From Chytridium lagenaria (Eukaryota; Chytridiomycota; Chytridiomycetes; Chytridiales; Chytridiaceae): DNA of 64,000 nucleotides. The position numbers and the translations under genes are program-made. This document shows, piece by piece, positions 51,001-62,463 of this stretch. The stretch lies in contig JAHLKC010000126.1 of NCBI GenBank assembly GCA_025449115.1, forward strand, positions 57,300 to 121,299. The letters are read 5' to 3'. Below the pieces are notes generated by a model. The model worked only from the letters and a program-made list of their open reading frames with translations, searched no databases and had not been told where the DNA came from. The stretch's first letter is position 1; each line of letters starts with the position of its first letter.

Positions 51001-52092
51001 TTTTTTCTGTATCGATCCTTTGTTCTCGTTCTTTGTCAAAAGACTGCAGTTTGGTGCACAAACCGATTCGGTTACTTGCCTTGATTTGGTCTTGGAGAGT
51101 TCCGTTTTCCGTGGGAACAGGGTGATGGAATCGAGGAAAGCCTCAAAGGGGACGGACATTTTTTTTGGAAGGATTGGAGATGGTGAGAGATGCGGTCCCT
51201 ATTATTTAGGTACATTTATGTATTTTAATATTTTAGTCATAGAGCTCAGTCCCTGTCGATTTTCAATTGTCTCTCCGAGGGCTTGCCCCCTTTTCCTCCC
51301 CCTCCTCGTTTTTTTACTCTTTTTGTTTGTCGATGTCGATGGTCGTGGGCGGGCGTCGGATTAGGGTATTGCGTTTTTTGGGGAAGGAAAGTGAGTGGGT
51401 GCTTGGAGTGGGTAGTGGAGCTGCACACTAACATAGTTTATGATGAGGATGGGATGGGATAGTATTGATACCTAGGTATGATGGTGTGTAAAAAAAGGGG
51501 TACTAGGTTGCTTGGGTGGTTGTTATTTCATGCATTGATGGGCGACACTCACGCGAGCACTAATTCATTATTCACAACTCCGTTTATCCTGAGCTTGGTA
51601 GACGGAAGGGTTTTGCAGCGGGGAGGGAGGGTGGTGGGGTTGACGGTGGTTGCATAAATCGATGAAAGACTTCCGGGATTAAGCGAGAGGGGGGCTTTGC
51701 GTAGTAGAGCATTGTGTGTGACGCTGTGCAAATTACCGGAGAAGTTTAATTGATTGAAGGTTACACACATCTCACTCATCTACTAATTGGCGGAGTTTTA
51801 ATTATGAGTTAATTGCTTTTTCTTGTATTTTTTAATTTATGAATATGGCGCACGCGACCTTCCTCCCTTTTCTTGCTTTCTTTTATCTTTTTTTTTTAAT
51901 CTTTTCATTTTCATTCTCTTCCTAATTTTCTATCAGGTCCATAATAGTTTTATACCTGTCTTTGTTTTTTCCTTTTTTTACTCATCATCCATCCATTATT
52001 CCATGCATCTATCGTTTCTTATTTGGTTTTAATCATATTTTTATTACTCTTTTAAAGGATTGCCTTTTACGCTAAACAACACTCTCAACACT
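48078..52092. other. Gene-poor AT-rich region
   Basis: About 4 kb with no supported gene. Short open frames at 48202 (MVEELRERVFGNLRVHMDL, 85 codons) and 48846 (MAEMECPSCDGPCSCRKK, a Cys-rich start) have no recognisable continuation. There are several T tracts (near 49508, 50220, 50844), TCACTC runs near 49625, and a tandem repeat with palindromes at 50569-50630. Regulatory or 3' UTR sequence, long non-coding transcripts, or decayed genes are all possible. Confidence 0.4.
50569..50630. repeat. Two 31-bp tandem units each holding a 12-bp perfect palindrome
   Basis: A 31-bp unit occurs twice without change. Each unit contains TAGTCTAGACTA (50579-50590 and 50610-50621), which equals its own reverse complement. 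The spacing of 31 bp is about three helical turns. Confidence 0.9.
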
Positions 52093-55000
52093 ATGGAGGA
52101 TAACGACAACGATAAAATGACTACCACTCTTAATACGAGTTCGAGAATGCCTCTTGCTACAAGTACACCGTCATCATTATCACCAACACCATCATCACCT
52201 TCAGCACCATCACCAACAACGACACACAACAACAACAACGACAACAACGACGACAACGACAATGGCGGCTGTTGCTATTCCGTGCGCCTCCTCAGCTTCC
52301 TCTTTGTCATTTTCTTCCTCTTCTCCCTCCTCTTCCTCTCCTCTCACTCTTCCTCTCTTTCATCCATTCAACTGCAACAAACCCAACAACAACAACTACA
52401 ACTTGAACAGCAACCATCATCATCGCTACCAACATCCTCCTCCTCCTCCTCACCTTCTACTATTACCACTACTACAGCATACACATCAGCACCTCTTCTT
52501 TCCTTTTCAAATTCAACTTCATCACCATCACCAAAGATTTCTTTTTTTTCTCCGACCATCACCATTATTATCATCTGAGAAAACTAATAATACCTTTGAC
52601 GAGTATTACAACTCTGCGACGGCCCACATCCACCCAAACCCACCTCTTCATCATCATAACCCCTCTACCCATCCTCTTTCGTCACCCTCTGGCTGCTTGC
52701 TGCTGCTTCTGGAGCCCCACCTTGCTACCCAGTTCAACGTCACATCATCACGTCCGCTGCTTCAACAGGATTAGCCTCCCACTTGTCCGACACAACCGCA
52801 AGTGCTTCGGACGAATCCGCAGCCTCTTCACGCCTCAAGGAGCAAGCGAATAATAAGTTGGAAAGTGAAAAGAGGGGTTTGGAACAGCAACAACCCCTTT
52901 GATTCCACAGCCTTCTTCTCCGCCGCATCAGGATTTTTCAACTTTCTCTGCTTTGCCTTCCGAGCTGAGCAACCATTCCAAGCGAGTCGAATCTACACCA
53001 ACATCAGCATCATCACCTGCTGCAGCTGCTGATTTAGAATCATCAGCATCAGCTCTTCAGAACGAGGCTTTGCCAGTTGTCACTGGAAAAACGCTAAAGG
53101 AAATTAAACTTCAAGAGAAAAGCAGTACTCTCAATTCCAACGCAGACCTCCTTTCATCGTCATCGTCATCATCATCCATCCCCTTTCAATCCTCATCGTC
53201 ATTTCTTTCTTTGGTCGTATCTTCAACCCACCAACCATCTCTGTCTCGCTCTCCCGCGCTTCCCGTCCTCCTTTCATCCGATTCTCTCGTCTCTCAAGCC
53301 TCCATGGCCCCGGCTTCATCGCTGCGGCCCTTAGTCGTGCCGTCCGTATCGGACAATGTTGATGCAAGTGCAGAAGAACTATTCCCAAAATCCGACCACA
53401 ACCATAACCACCACCGACCTGCAACCTCTGCATCCAGTAGGATGCGGAGACATTCCATGGAAGACCGGTCACCTGGATCCTTGTCGAGCATTCCTCTGAG
53501 GAGGAAGACGATGACGGGACTGGCCGACCCGCAGCCGCCTTGCTTCGACGACCACGCCACCACGAATCAATTCGGCGCCAGACCTTGCGGCAGCGGCGCT
53601 TCACGTTGTGTCTCCAACACCTCGACCCATAATTCGACCCATTTTAAAAACATCCTCATCTTTTCTCGATCCTTCCCAACCACCCCGCCGCTCGCGTCTT
53701 TATCACTCTCGTCATGGATCAGTGACGGTGATGAAGACGATGAATCCATGCCACCGAAGACACCACCTCCGCTGACATCAGCGTCATCCTCCACGTCAAC
53801 GACGCCGCGTCGGTCTGATTCTGCGAAGAGCTTGACGTTTGGACAGAGACTTGAGAGTGTGTGCTTGTTTTCGTCGACGGATCGGCCTGTGGAGATTCAA
53901 AAAGCCCGGTTTATGAGGTTGCGTTGGGGAGGTTGGATTTGGAGGACGGAGAGCTGCGTTTGGGGTTGATGAGAGTGAGGAGGAGGATAGTGGGGATAGT
54001 GGGGATGGAGAGCAGAAGGGTGGGGAAGAGGATGGGGCGTTGTATATTGGTAAACCAAAGGGGAATGGGGGGCCGTTGTGGTTTTCAACTTCGGTAAGCT
54101 TCATCATCAATCTGTATTTTGTTTTTCAATTGTCATTCTTCTATATTGAGTGTTCCGGCTGACATTTCTCTTGACCGTCTTACTAGCGCACTACACCTGA
54201 TAAATGGTCGATAATTGCTCGCACCACTGGAAACTCTTCGGCCTTTTCCACGGGTGCCAATGTTGCGCTTGACACTGTACGCATTGACGAAACCACAGGG
54301 AGGACCATCTCTGGCACCATCCTCGTCCGTAACCTTAGTTTCGAGAAGCAAGTTTTGTACGGATATCTGTAGATGACTGGGCGACGCAACGCGACATAGT
54401 AGCACCGTTTGCAGGCACCGTCTCGCCGTCTGTTCCGTCACAGAACTTTCATGGGATTGATCGATTCACGTTTAGGGTTGAGGTTGAGCAGATGCTTTCA
54501 GCGAGTGCAGTTGCGAGAGCGCGGGCTGCTAATGGGAGGTGAGGATTGTGATGGCGGTGTGCTGTAGGATGAACGGGGAGGAGTTTTGGGATAATCATAA
54601 GGGGGTGAATCATTCGGTTGTGTTGAGGAAGGGTGGGGCCGGTGTGGGTGGAGGTTATCATCCACCGGGGTTCCCAGGTGGTGCGATGACGTATCCTTCA
54701 ATGTATTCGACCGCGTCGAGTGCAACGTATCCTGGGTCTGTGACGTCTAATACGACTGTGCCGGGTATCTACACTGCACCGTCGTCTGGTTATGGACAAT
54801 CTTCAAATTCTTACAACACCACACCTTCAAGTACAAGCACATCCACGTATTCACCTTCCTACAAATCTTTTTACGCTCTCCCTCAACCTCCTCGTCATTT
54901 ACGGCATCGCCGTTCTCGACATCCACTCCATCCTTCTACACCTCGCAGAAATCATCCGGTGGTCTGACGTCATCCCCGTCGTTCCCAAGCTACAATATTG

Positions 55001-55949
55001 TAGGTAAGAAACCGGCGAACCCTATCCCCAAGGCGACTTCTGAGGCTGCTGCTGCTGCTGCCGCTGCGTCTGCTGCTGCTGTTGCGGCAGAGGTTGCGCA
55101 GATGACGGCCGCGTTGGGGAAACGGTCTGTTTCTGTACCCTTTTTGGGGATGGAGGAGAAACCGGGGACGGATGCTATGAGGAAGGTGGCGACTGTGCCG
55201 GATTTACCCGCCGCGATGGGAGTGCGGTCGTTTACTGTTCCAGCGACGACACCGGTGGCACCGTCACAGCAGACTTTGTCGTATTCTTCCACCACGCCTG
55301 CGTATTTGTCTACACCGTCTTATTCGTCGTACCCGTATTCGTATCCTTCGGCGTTGACTGCACCGCTTAATGCGGGGTATGCTGGGGTGTCGACTACGAC
55401 GAGTGCGACGATGGCGACATATTCGCCGTCCACGTCACCTGTGCCGTCGTTTTCGAGGGGTTGGAGCACGAGTGGGTTTTCGAGTGAGTGGGGCGGGGGA
55501 GGAAGCGAGGGTAGTGGTGTGACGACAGTTGCGCCGGATGTGGTTGCGAGGGCAACGTCGTTGACGATGCCGTTGGCGGGTACAACAACGACGACCTCGA
55601 CGACAACGACGATGACGAGTGGGGCTGTTTCTGGGTTACCAAGACGGTCGTTTCGACTTGTGGGTGCGGGTGGTGGGGGGTTATTGTCACCTACTGAGGG
55701 TGGTGGACGGGGTATACGGCGCCTGTGTCGTCGATGGAGGGTGTTGCTGCGGGTGGGACGGCGTTGCCTGAGTGTTATTTTGGGGGGGCGGCGGTGGGGG
55801 CGAAGCCTTCGCATATACCGATGCCGAAGAGGGAGAGGAAGATTGGTGTGAGGAGGGAGTATGAGAGACTTGGAGATTTTTTGAGAGGAGATACGCCGTC
55901 GCCGCCGCCGCCTGTTTTGGGGGGAGGGTTTGGGACGGTGTTGAGGTGA
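52093..55949 (+). CDS. CBM21-domain PP1 targeting subunit (GAC1/PIG1/PPP1R3-like)
   Basis: ATG 52093 opens MEDNDNDKMTTTLNTSS. The N-terminal half is low complexity (Ser, Asn, Gln, His, Asp) and holds one strong hydrophobic segment (VRLLSFLFVIFFLFSLLFL) near residue 65. In the middle, DSAKSLTFGQRLESVCLF carries an RVxF-like PP1 docking site (KSLTF) followed by the fungal TDRPVEIQKAR block. After an intron (54094-54187) comes a CBM21 glycogen-binding domain: VALDTVRIDETTGRTISGTI, LVRNLSFEKQV, NFHGIDRFTFRVEVEQ, MAVCCRMNGEEFWDNHKG. The tail is Ser/Thr/Ala-rich. Such subunits bring PP1 to glycogen to activate glycogen synthase. Frame breaks near 52580, 52760, 53905, 54370, 54545, 54960 and 55700 are probably errors. 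Confidence 0.85.
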
Positions 55950-56607
55950 TGGATGGGATGGATTTTGGGGGGTAAGGAGAGGTTGGTTATTTGGGTGTTT
56001 TGGAGGGTTGATTTTCTTTTTCTTTTTTTTTTTTTTGGATGCTGAGATTTGGCATTTATTTGTTTTGGGTTACTTGTTCTTTTTTTTTTTTTTTGTTTTT
56101 TGTTTTACTTTTTACATAGTTTATATACGGTTTTTTACTGTTTTTACGAATTTCTGGCTACTTTTCCATAATTTTTTTTTTTTTTTGTGTTTTGGTTTTT
56201 TAGCGAGCTGCTTTTGGATGTTTTTTGTTTTTTTTTATGTGGAGATAAGATTCCAGTTGTTACCTTTCGTTTTTGCTTGAATTTAAGATAAAATTGAATG
56301 AATTGAACTTTTTGAAAGGAGACGTTGATGGGATTGTTGTAACTGCTTTAAGTGTGGGGGGTTGGCACTTCCAATAAGGATATAGTGAGCTGTAGTGTAG
56401 GTTGAGGTACGGTTTGAAGAACTCGGAAATGTGAGGCATGTGAATAAATCGAAACCTTCCGGTGGAACTGCCGAACCTTTTATTTTACAAGAAAAACGCC
56501 ATCATAATCACTCTTCTCGACATGGATATTCACAGATATGCTCAACGTGTCCTCCTTAACAAAACCAATTAAAAAAAAGATGACATAAAAAATATCCGGC
56601 CTCACTT
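55950..56607. other. Intergenic, convergent flanks
   Basis: Very T-rich 3' flank of the PP1 subunit gene, with several runs of 10-14 T, then the 3' flank of the small minus-strand gene. No gene seen. Confidence 0.5.
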
Positions 56608-56847
56608 TCACATTATCAACGTCCCGTTCTTCTCAATGATGCCCCCCACACCCCCACCACTCCCCTTCCCAGCCGGATGAACCGCATTCTCCACCATCCC
56701 CATCACCCCGCCCCCGTTATGCGCCTGATTGTAAGTAGACGCGCCATAGTCGGTATTTGTGGCGGGTGTGGTGCCGGTGACCATGTTTTGAATGTTTTGG
56801 GAGATGGTGGATTTGAGGTCACGGTTTGATGTGTCGATTGTAGACAT
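56608..56847 (-). CDS. Small protein with a single GGVMGMVEN module
   Basis: Intronless frame of 79 codons on the minus strand, MSTIDTSNRDLKSTISQNIQ at the start. Residues about 45-60 read GGGVMGMVENAVHPAGK, clearly the same module as in the large repeat protein 11 kb away (GGIMGMVDNVIHPNRD). A second Gly-rich hydrophobic patch (GGGVGGIIEKNGTLIM) ends the protein. The start MS.(A/I)DT(T/S)NR.L is also shared by both proteins, which supports common descent and the reality of this short gene. No signal peptide or membrane segment. Function unknown. Confidence 0.68.
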   Translation of the reverse strand: MSTIDTSNRDLKSTISQNIQNMVTGTTPATNTDYGASTYNQAHNGGGVMGMVENAVHPAGKGSGGGVGGIIEKNGTLIM

Positions 56848-58426
56848 TGTGGTGGTGTGGAGGGGGTTTCGAGGGGGATGATGATGTTATAGGGGGTGGA
56901 GGATTTTTTTGGGGGAAGGAGGATGAGTTTATTTGATGAGGTGTGGCGATGATGTGTTTTTTGGGGGAGAAGTAAGGGTGTGGAGGATCGATCTAGGAGT
57001 GGGGGTATTATGAACTTACTCTCATGACGCGTCAAGATGAATAGGACATGAATCCACGCAGTATCAAACGATAGCACACAAATAAGGGTACGGTAGAGAT
57101 AGCCATGAGTACGCATGTTCATCACGCTTGCCGTGAGGTCACCCTTTGAATTAAGGGGAATGGGTTGAATCATTTTATATTCAATACAAACTCAAAAGGG
57201 GTGATGAGTTCCGAGACAAAAGTCTGGGAGAACACACTGCTCAACATCATGTAAGCGAACTATGATTCCATGCAACTCCTTGATACCGTGCTCCTCCCTT
57301 TTCTATCTATTTTCTTTTATCTTCCTCACTTCCCTCAGACAGTAATTTAAAAAAATAAAATACAATGTCTTCGAAGATAAAGGAAAGACATGAAGAGGTA
57401 ACTTCACTTAGATAATGTGTAAATAAAGGCGAGGTGAAGGATGAATGAGGATGATGTAGAAATTAGTGTCATCAAGTGGTTCATATGCTAAGGACTGCCG
57501 TTGACTCGTGTAGTAGTAAAAAGAAAGAAAAGTTGAAGGAGATGCAGAACAAAAAAGGTGAGTTAGACATGTAGACATGTAACGCCGCGTGCTTTCATTA
57601 AAAAAACAAACCGTACGCTGCAAAAGCAAGCTACACACAACAAAATAGGAGCAAAACTCCAGTATGCTCCTATACATTTAGTCGGGATTCCGCCGAACCA
57701 ATAATGAAGTTTGGGCCAAAAGTCGGCTTTTTCACCTCAACTTATTCCTTCAAGCTTAAGGCCGCATTGTCTCTCGAATCCGTAGCATATTTTGACGGCC
57801 GTCCTTTATGCGCTATTTGATGACTAAAGGCTAGCCGAAGCAAAGGAAATCCTTTCGCTCTTCCTTGAATATGTAATGATGGTCAGAGCCCAAATGGTTC
57901 ATACACATTTTCGACGACTTTGTAACAATTCGATATGATTAGATTGTGTGAACTAATAAACTAGCACATTATAAAAAAGAGTTTTCGAAGCAAAGGGGTG
58001 TGTGTGTGAATTCTACCAACTGTGGGTGGTTATGTACGTAGTGAAAGAAAGGACTTTGGATGGCCGTCAACCCACTCCCAACTATGACAATGCAGTGGAG
58101 AAGAAGCGGAAGATTTGTTCCATCATTGCCATATACTTATTCATTACTGATAGATGCCCATTAACTGTTGCCACGAATACGAGCTTCGCAACACATTGTG
58201 TGACGATATCCTTGCATCCTGGAACGGACTCAAACCCCCTTACGCACCTCCACCATCTAACATTCATCCATTCACTCAACAACATCGGCAACAACATCAA
58301 CATCCGCATTCCTGTTAGCAGCTAAACTGCAACCAACAACCTTCCTCATCTCCATTACACCCAGTGCCCCATAATCCACAACAAAACCCAATTTCATTCC
58401 TTAACCACCAACATACCTACCTAGAC
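56848..58426. other. Intergenic, divergent between the small GGVMG gene and VTI1
   Basis: About 1.6 kb with no supported gene. It holds the upstream regions of two divergent genes; the last 200 bp before VTI1 are C/A-rich (many CAACA and CCACC words). Confidence 0.45.
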
Positions 58427-59771
58427 ATGTCCGGCTCAGAAATCTTTGATACTTATGAGCAAGAGTACTCCACCCTCTATGACTCTATAACAAAGAGAAT
58501 CAATAATGCCATCCCATCTGCAAGTGGAGGTAAATAGCATCTTTAAACTTGCTTTTGGGTGTGATGCTATTCAAGCTCATGGCGTCAATCTATGCATGCA
58601 AGGCTTGAAACAATGTCTTTGTTGGACTAACCAAAATTCCTTCGAATGATGGTTTGGTATAGAGCAACGAACTCTTTTCATTAATCAGACTAAACGGGAG
58701 CTTGAGGAGGCAGATGAGATTGTAAGCAATTCAAATTCTGTCGTTATATCGCTTATTTGCTTTTGATTCCATTAATTCTATCCAAACCGCCTTCTGTTTA
58801 TTCCTTCATCATGGTTTCCATTGGCCTTACGGAGCCTATGTTGATATACTTTGTAATCATCTGCCAACATGTCTATTTTTCTTTAACGCTAAAGCTTTCA
58901 CTCCTCTAGATCAGCCAAATGGAACTTGAAGTCCTCACCATGGTCGGTCCCTCAAAATCCGTCCTTTCCCGTCGCGTTAAAGAATTTAAGAAGAAAACCA
59001 AGCGTCTGAAACGGGATCTTGTAAGCCTCCCACTTTCTCGATATTTTTACTTACAACGAATACAGACTCGCCCTAGTGCTGCAAATGACCGTGATCTTTT
59101 ACTTGGTGGCGGGAGCTCGTCAAGCCTGATTGATCTTGAATCTGCAACGCTTGATCAGAGAGGGCGGTTGTTGATGGGGACCGAGAGGTTGCAGGATGGG
59201 AGCAGGAGGTTGGATAATGCAAAAAGATTGGCGTTTAGAGGCTGGTGAGTGAACGGGTCCCTTTTGGGGTTTGCTTGTTGACGTGATGTTTAAATGTTTT
59301 TGAATAGAAACTATGGCATCAGTACTTTGAATGATTTGAATAGTCAGAGGGAGCAGATTGTGCGGACAAGAGATACGGTATGTCTTTTTTTTTCTCCCGT
59401 TGATCCTCTTTTCTACTCTTCAGCTTACAAGACGACGGACCCTTTAATAATTTTTGCTTCCCCTTTCTTTATTTAGCTCAACAACGCGGATACCTGGGTC
59501 ACCCGTAGTCAAGGCGTTCTCAGGGGCATGCAAAGACAGTTAGGATTTTTCAGTATTTATTACATTGATTGATTGATTGGTTTACCTCCTTCTCCTACGT
59601 CGCCTCTATCCTCTCCCCCGCCCCACTATTACATTTCTCAAACTTTTATTTCTTTCGAGCTGACCCAATTCTTTCCTTAGGCTCCAAGCCAACCGCCTCA
59701 TCACCTACGGAATCATCGCCGTCCTCATCCTCATGATTATTGCCGTCATTTGGCTCAAATTCTTTTCATAA
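58427..59771 (+). CDS. VTI1: v-SNARE Vti1 (Qb-SNARE)
   Basis: ATG 58427 opens MSGSEIFDTYEQEYSTLYDS. The N-terminal helical bundle (REL EEADEI, QMELEVLTMVGPSKSVLSRR, KEFKKKTKRLKRDL) is spread over four exons. The SNARE motif follows: DQRGRLLMGTERLQDGSRRL, then GISTLNDLNSQREQIVRTRDT with the zero-layer Gln, then LNNADTWVTRSQGVLRGMQR. The tail anchor LITYGIIAVLILMIIAVIW ends in LKFFS. Vti1 acts in Golgi-endosome-vacuole fusion with several syntaxins. About 220 residues, as expected. The last exon (59681-59771) is duplicated at 62371-62463. No frame breaks needed. Confidence 0.95.
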
Positions 59772-61480
59772 ACAATAACCTCGTTACATCTGTCGCTTTT
59801 CTCCGCTCACTCTTCCATGCTCCTCAAAAAAATCTTTCTTTCTATCCGACTTTGTTTTTGTTTTTTAATATAGGCATCATCTTGTGTTTTGTGAACTTAT
59901 GATATATTGGGAATATGATTTTTTTTATGTGTTTTGGTTAGATGAAAAACAGGCAGGTTACAGGGTTTTCTTGCTTGTCGTTCATCAGATGTGTTTGGAT
60001 GAAACTCTCACCACCGTTGAACGCTCTTTATCCCCCCTCTTTTCGGCAAACTTGAAAAAGACAGGCGCTGGCTCGATCGTTGATAAGTCAGTAGGGCGGA
60101 ATGGGCGATATGGATCCCGAATTAAGACTTTTTCCATTCTGATGAACATGAGTTGGGACTACGGTTAATATTGAGGCCTGTGAGGTTGAGGATTGAGAAA
60201 CAGGAGGTGTCGACGCAGGGGGAGAGGGAGGAGGGAGGAAGTGGATTGAGACGCAGCTGACTGGTAGGAAGGAGAAGAGGTAATATGGGGAATTAGTTTA
60301 CTCCCTAGTTTCGCCTTTTACGAAATCTGTTTGCGACCTTCGACTTACATAATTTACGTGATTTTCTTTGATGTTTTCATTGTCTTTCTCATATTCCTGT
60401 CAAGTTGCTTTCCCCCACAATGTTTTTTTATCACGCAATCTGAAGCATCGTTTGTTTCCGTGTCTCTTTATATATCTTCGGCTGATTTTTCGTCCGGTTC
60501 GCCTTTTAAATGATGTGAGCTCGCATGACTTATGAGGAATATTTATTCTTTTTATTATGTTTATGCATGTATGTGTTGAATTATCTAGAGAAAAAGAAAA
60601 CATAGTTTGATACACGAAAATTAGGTAGGAGAGAAACAAGTTCAAAAAGGAAAAGAAAGGAAAGTAAAAGGTGCTTTTGGCTGGAGGGATTTGGGATTGA
60701 GGGTTGAAATAGCTAATCACTTTTCTATTGTCGTTTAAAGAACCTCACTTGCTCCTAACAAGCTTCAATGTAGGCATCGACAGCTGTCCCGCAACACCAA
60801 ATCCGTAACCTTTTCATAAGCATCGGCAACTTGGCGTGGGACGTAACTGCGGCCGCATAGGTCAACTTTTTGCCAGGAGCAGTGGTGTAGAAGTAAACTG
60901 CTCGCCCTAAAGATTCTCATGAGATGACTGGAAGAAAGAAAGTGTGTAGCTTACGAAACCGTTGGCCCAGCGTTCTTGTAGGAGACGTAGGCGGGCTTCA
61001 CGTTGGAGGTTTTGAGAGCGACGACGGAATTCGACGGAGGCGGGGGTTTCGCGAGGCTCAACGAGCCAGGAAGTTCGGATCGCAGAAAGGTTGACGGTGG
61101 TGGGTGGTAGAAGCGGGTAGTGGAAGTCATTGTGGAGATGGTACTAGAGAGTCGACTTTTTTAGAAGAAAACGCTTCGGTGTTGAGATCGGAAAGTGCTA
61201 CTGATGTTCTTTGAGGGTGGTTTGATAGAGATAACTGTACTGCTATTGCTTTCTTGAGGGGTGACTTGAAACTGGAAGGGATATCGATGGAGTTGGGCTT
61301 AAGTAAAGAGTGGTATGATATATTCGGCTGATGCTTTTTAAACAAGACTCAAATGACACGTTAAGAAGTCTGAAAAGCAAAGTACCGATAAAGCGACCTC
61401 AGTTGCGCTTCCATTTCTTGATTCAGGATCGACGCACTCCTCAAAAAAAAAGGCCACAACGCGGCAATCCTAACCATTTC
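59665..61480. repeat. Segmental duplication, copy 1
   Basis: From the polypyrimidine tract before the last VTI1 exon to beyond 61473, this block matches 62356-64000 at high identity with small indels. Copy 1 has about 165 bp more, mostly at 60110-60320. It contains the VTI1 last exon and the minus-strand gene at 60755-61130. Confidence 0.9.
60755..61130 (-). CDS. Unrecognised small protein, duplicated gene copy 1
   Basis: Minus-strand exon 61130-60955 and, after a short intron (GTAAGC donor, TTTAG acceptor), a second exon from 60906. The likely frame reads DFHYPLLPPTTVNLSAIRTS, WLVEPRETPASVEFRRRSQN and LQREARLRLLQERWANGF, a charged helical protein. Between the two copies most changes in this frame are synonymous (about 6 against 3 over the first 40 codons), which supports it over the overlapping ATG frame (MTSTTRFYHPPP). 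The start is odd: ATG is one base out of frame with this reading in both copies. The second-exon frame is unclear (VDLCGR..VPRQVADAYEKV or LTYAAAVTSHAKL). Family not recognised. Confidence 0.5.
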
Positions 61481-61583
61481 AAGCGTCGCATTGGTTTACA
61501 TTCTCGACTGTGTTGATCGCAAGATCATCACACAGCGTTGAAAAGGGCCACCACGTCCTTTGTTCCGTCTCGAAAGTCACGGG

Positions 61584-61591
61584 TATAAAAA
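61584..61591 (+). promoter_or_regulatory. TATA box upstream of the small gene at 61688
   Basis: TATAAAAA 97 bp before ATG 61688, the same distance as in the ML-domain gene. Confidence 0.4.
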
Positions 61592-61687
61592 GTCGAACGT
61601 CTCCCCCGTTATCGAGAACAATTTTATAACCAATCTTCTGAACTGCAAAGTCCAATGCCGTCACCTCAAACCCTCAACTTCATTACA

Positions 61688-61893
61688 ATGGACAGCATCG
61701 CTACCCTCAACAGCACAGGAAGTGGTTTGTTTTTTTTTTCATACTACAATCTAAAGAAACCAAAACAGGTAGGTATAGTCTCTGCGTTATTCCATTGTCG
61801 GTTATCTTTACGCGAATATCTTAGCTTTATCGCGTCTCCACCTCATTTCGTCCTTTTCGAGAAGCAAGTGCATTCTGGACAAGGCTGATTTAA
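61688..61893 (+). CDS. Putative 49-residue two-exon protein
   Basis: Exon 1 (61688-61768) codes MDSIATLNSTGSGLFFFSYY and NLKKPKQ. A 56-bp intron with GTAGGT donor and TTAG acceptor joins in phase 0 to exon 2 (61825-61893), LYRVSTSFRPFREASAFWTR, then LI and TAA. The basic second half and hydrophobic patch could suit a small mitochondrial protein, but I recognise no family. It lies between the two copies of the segmental duplication. A tidy intron and a TATA box are the only support. Confidence 0.35.
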
Positions 61894-62355
61894 TAATAAT
61901 ATATGAAAATCAAAAAAAAGAATAATAAATAAAATAAAAAGCTTCATTACAATCAAACAATTATGTCATGTAAACATGAAGTCGTTGCGTCTTTCTTTCT
62001 AAATAAACCGTCAACGCAACGATACAAAAGATCAAAACACGTTTTCTCGTTATCAACAAAATCAAAAGTAAAATACAACACAAACCCCCAAAATCATGTT
62101 TGCGTTGTTAACGTGTCGATATACTATATATTTCTAGTTCCCAGCAACACACTCCTCCCCCCACAAAAACAAACAAACTCAACACCCCCCAAAAAAAAAA
62201 ACAAAAAACTACACGCTCTTCTCAAAAAATCACCTTGTATTAGGTAGTGGCACTATGCCATCATCCGCTCCCATCGTCGTTGTCGTCGTCGTCCCCGCAC
62301 TCGGTGCAACCCCCGCATACTTCATCCCTCAATCTTTCTTAATTTCGTGCTAACT
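61894..62355. other. Intergenic between duplication copies
   Basis: A-rich DNA with C-rich tracts and a GTC/CGT trinucleotide stretch near 62265-62290. No gene seen. Confidence 0.5.
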
Positions 62356-62370
62356 TCAATTCTTTCTTTT

Positions 62371-62463
62371 GGCTCCAATTCCTACCGCCTCATCACCTAC
62401 GGAATCATCGCCGTCCTCATCCTCATGATTATTGCCGTCATTTGGCTCAAATTCTTTTCATAA
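62371..62463 (+). pseudogene. Orphan copy of the last VTI1 exon
   Basis: Codes the Vti1 tail anchor (YGIIAVLILMIIAVIW then LKFFS, TAA at 62461), almost identical to 59681-59771. The acceptor TTAG has become TTTG, and no upstream VTI1 exons are present, so it cannot be used as a VTI1 exon here. Confidence 0.88.

Noticed and set aside
52154..52774. A 206-codon His/Thr-rich open frame
   Set aside because: It overlaps the PP1-subunit N-terminus in another frame. It arises from CAC/ACA and CAT/ATC simple repeats.
59884..60168. 94-codon open frame after VTI1
   Set aside because: It lies in the 3' flank of VTI1. In the duplicated copy the frame is broken by indels without compensation, so it is probably UTR.
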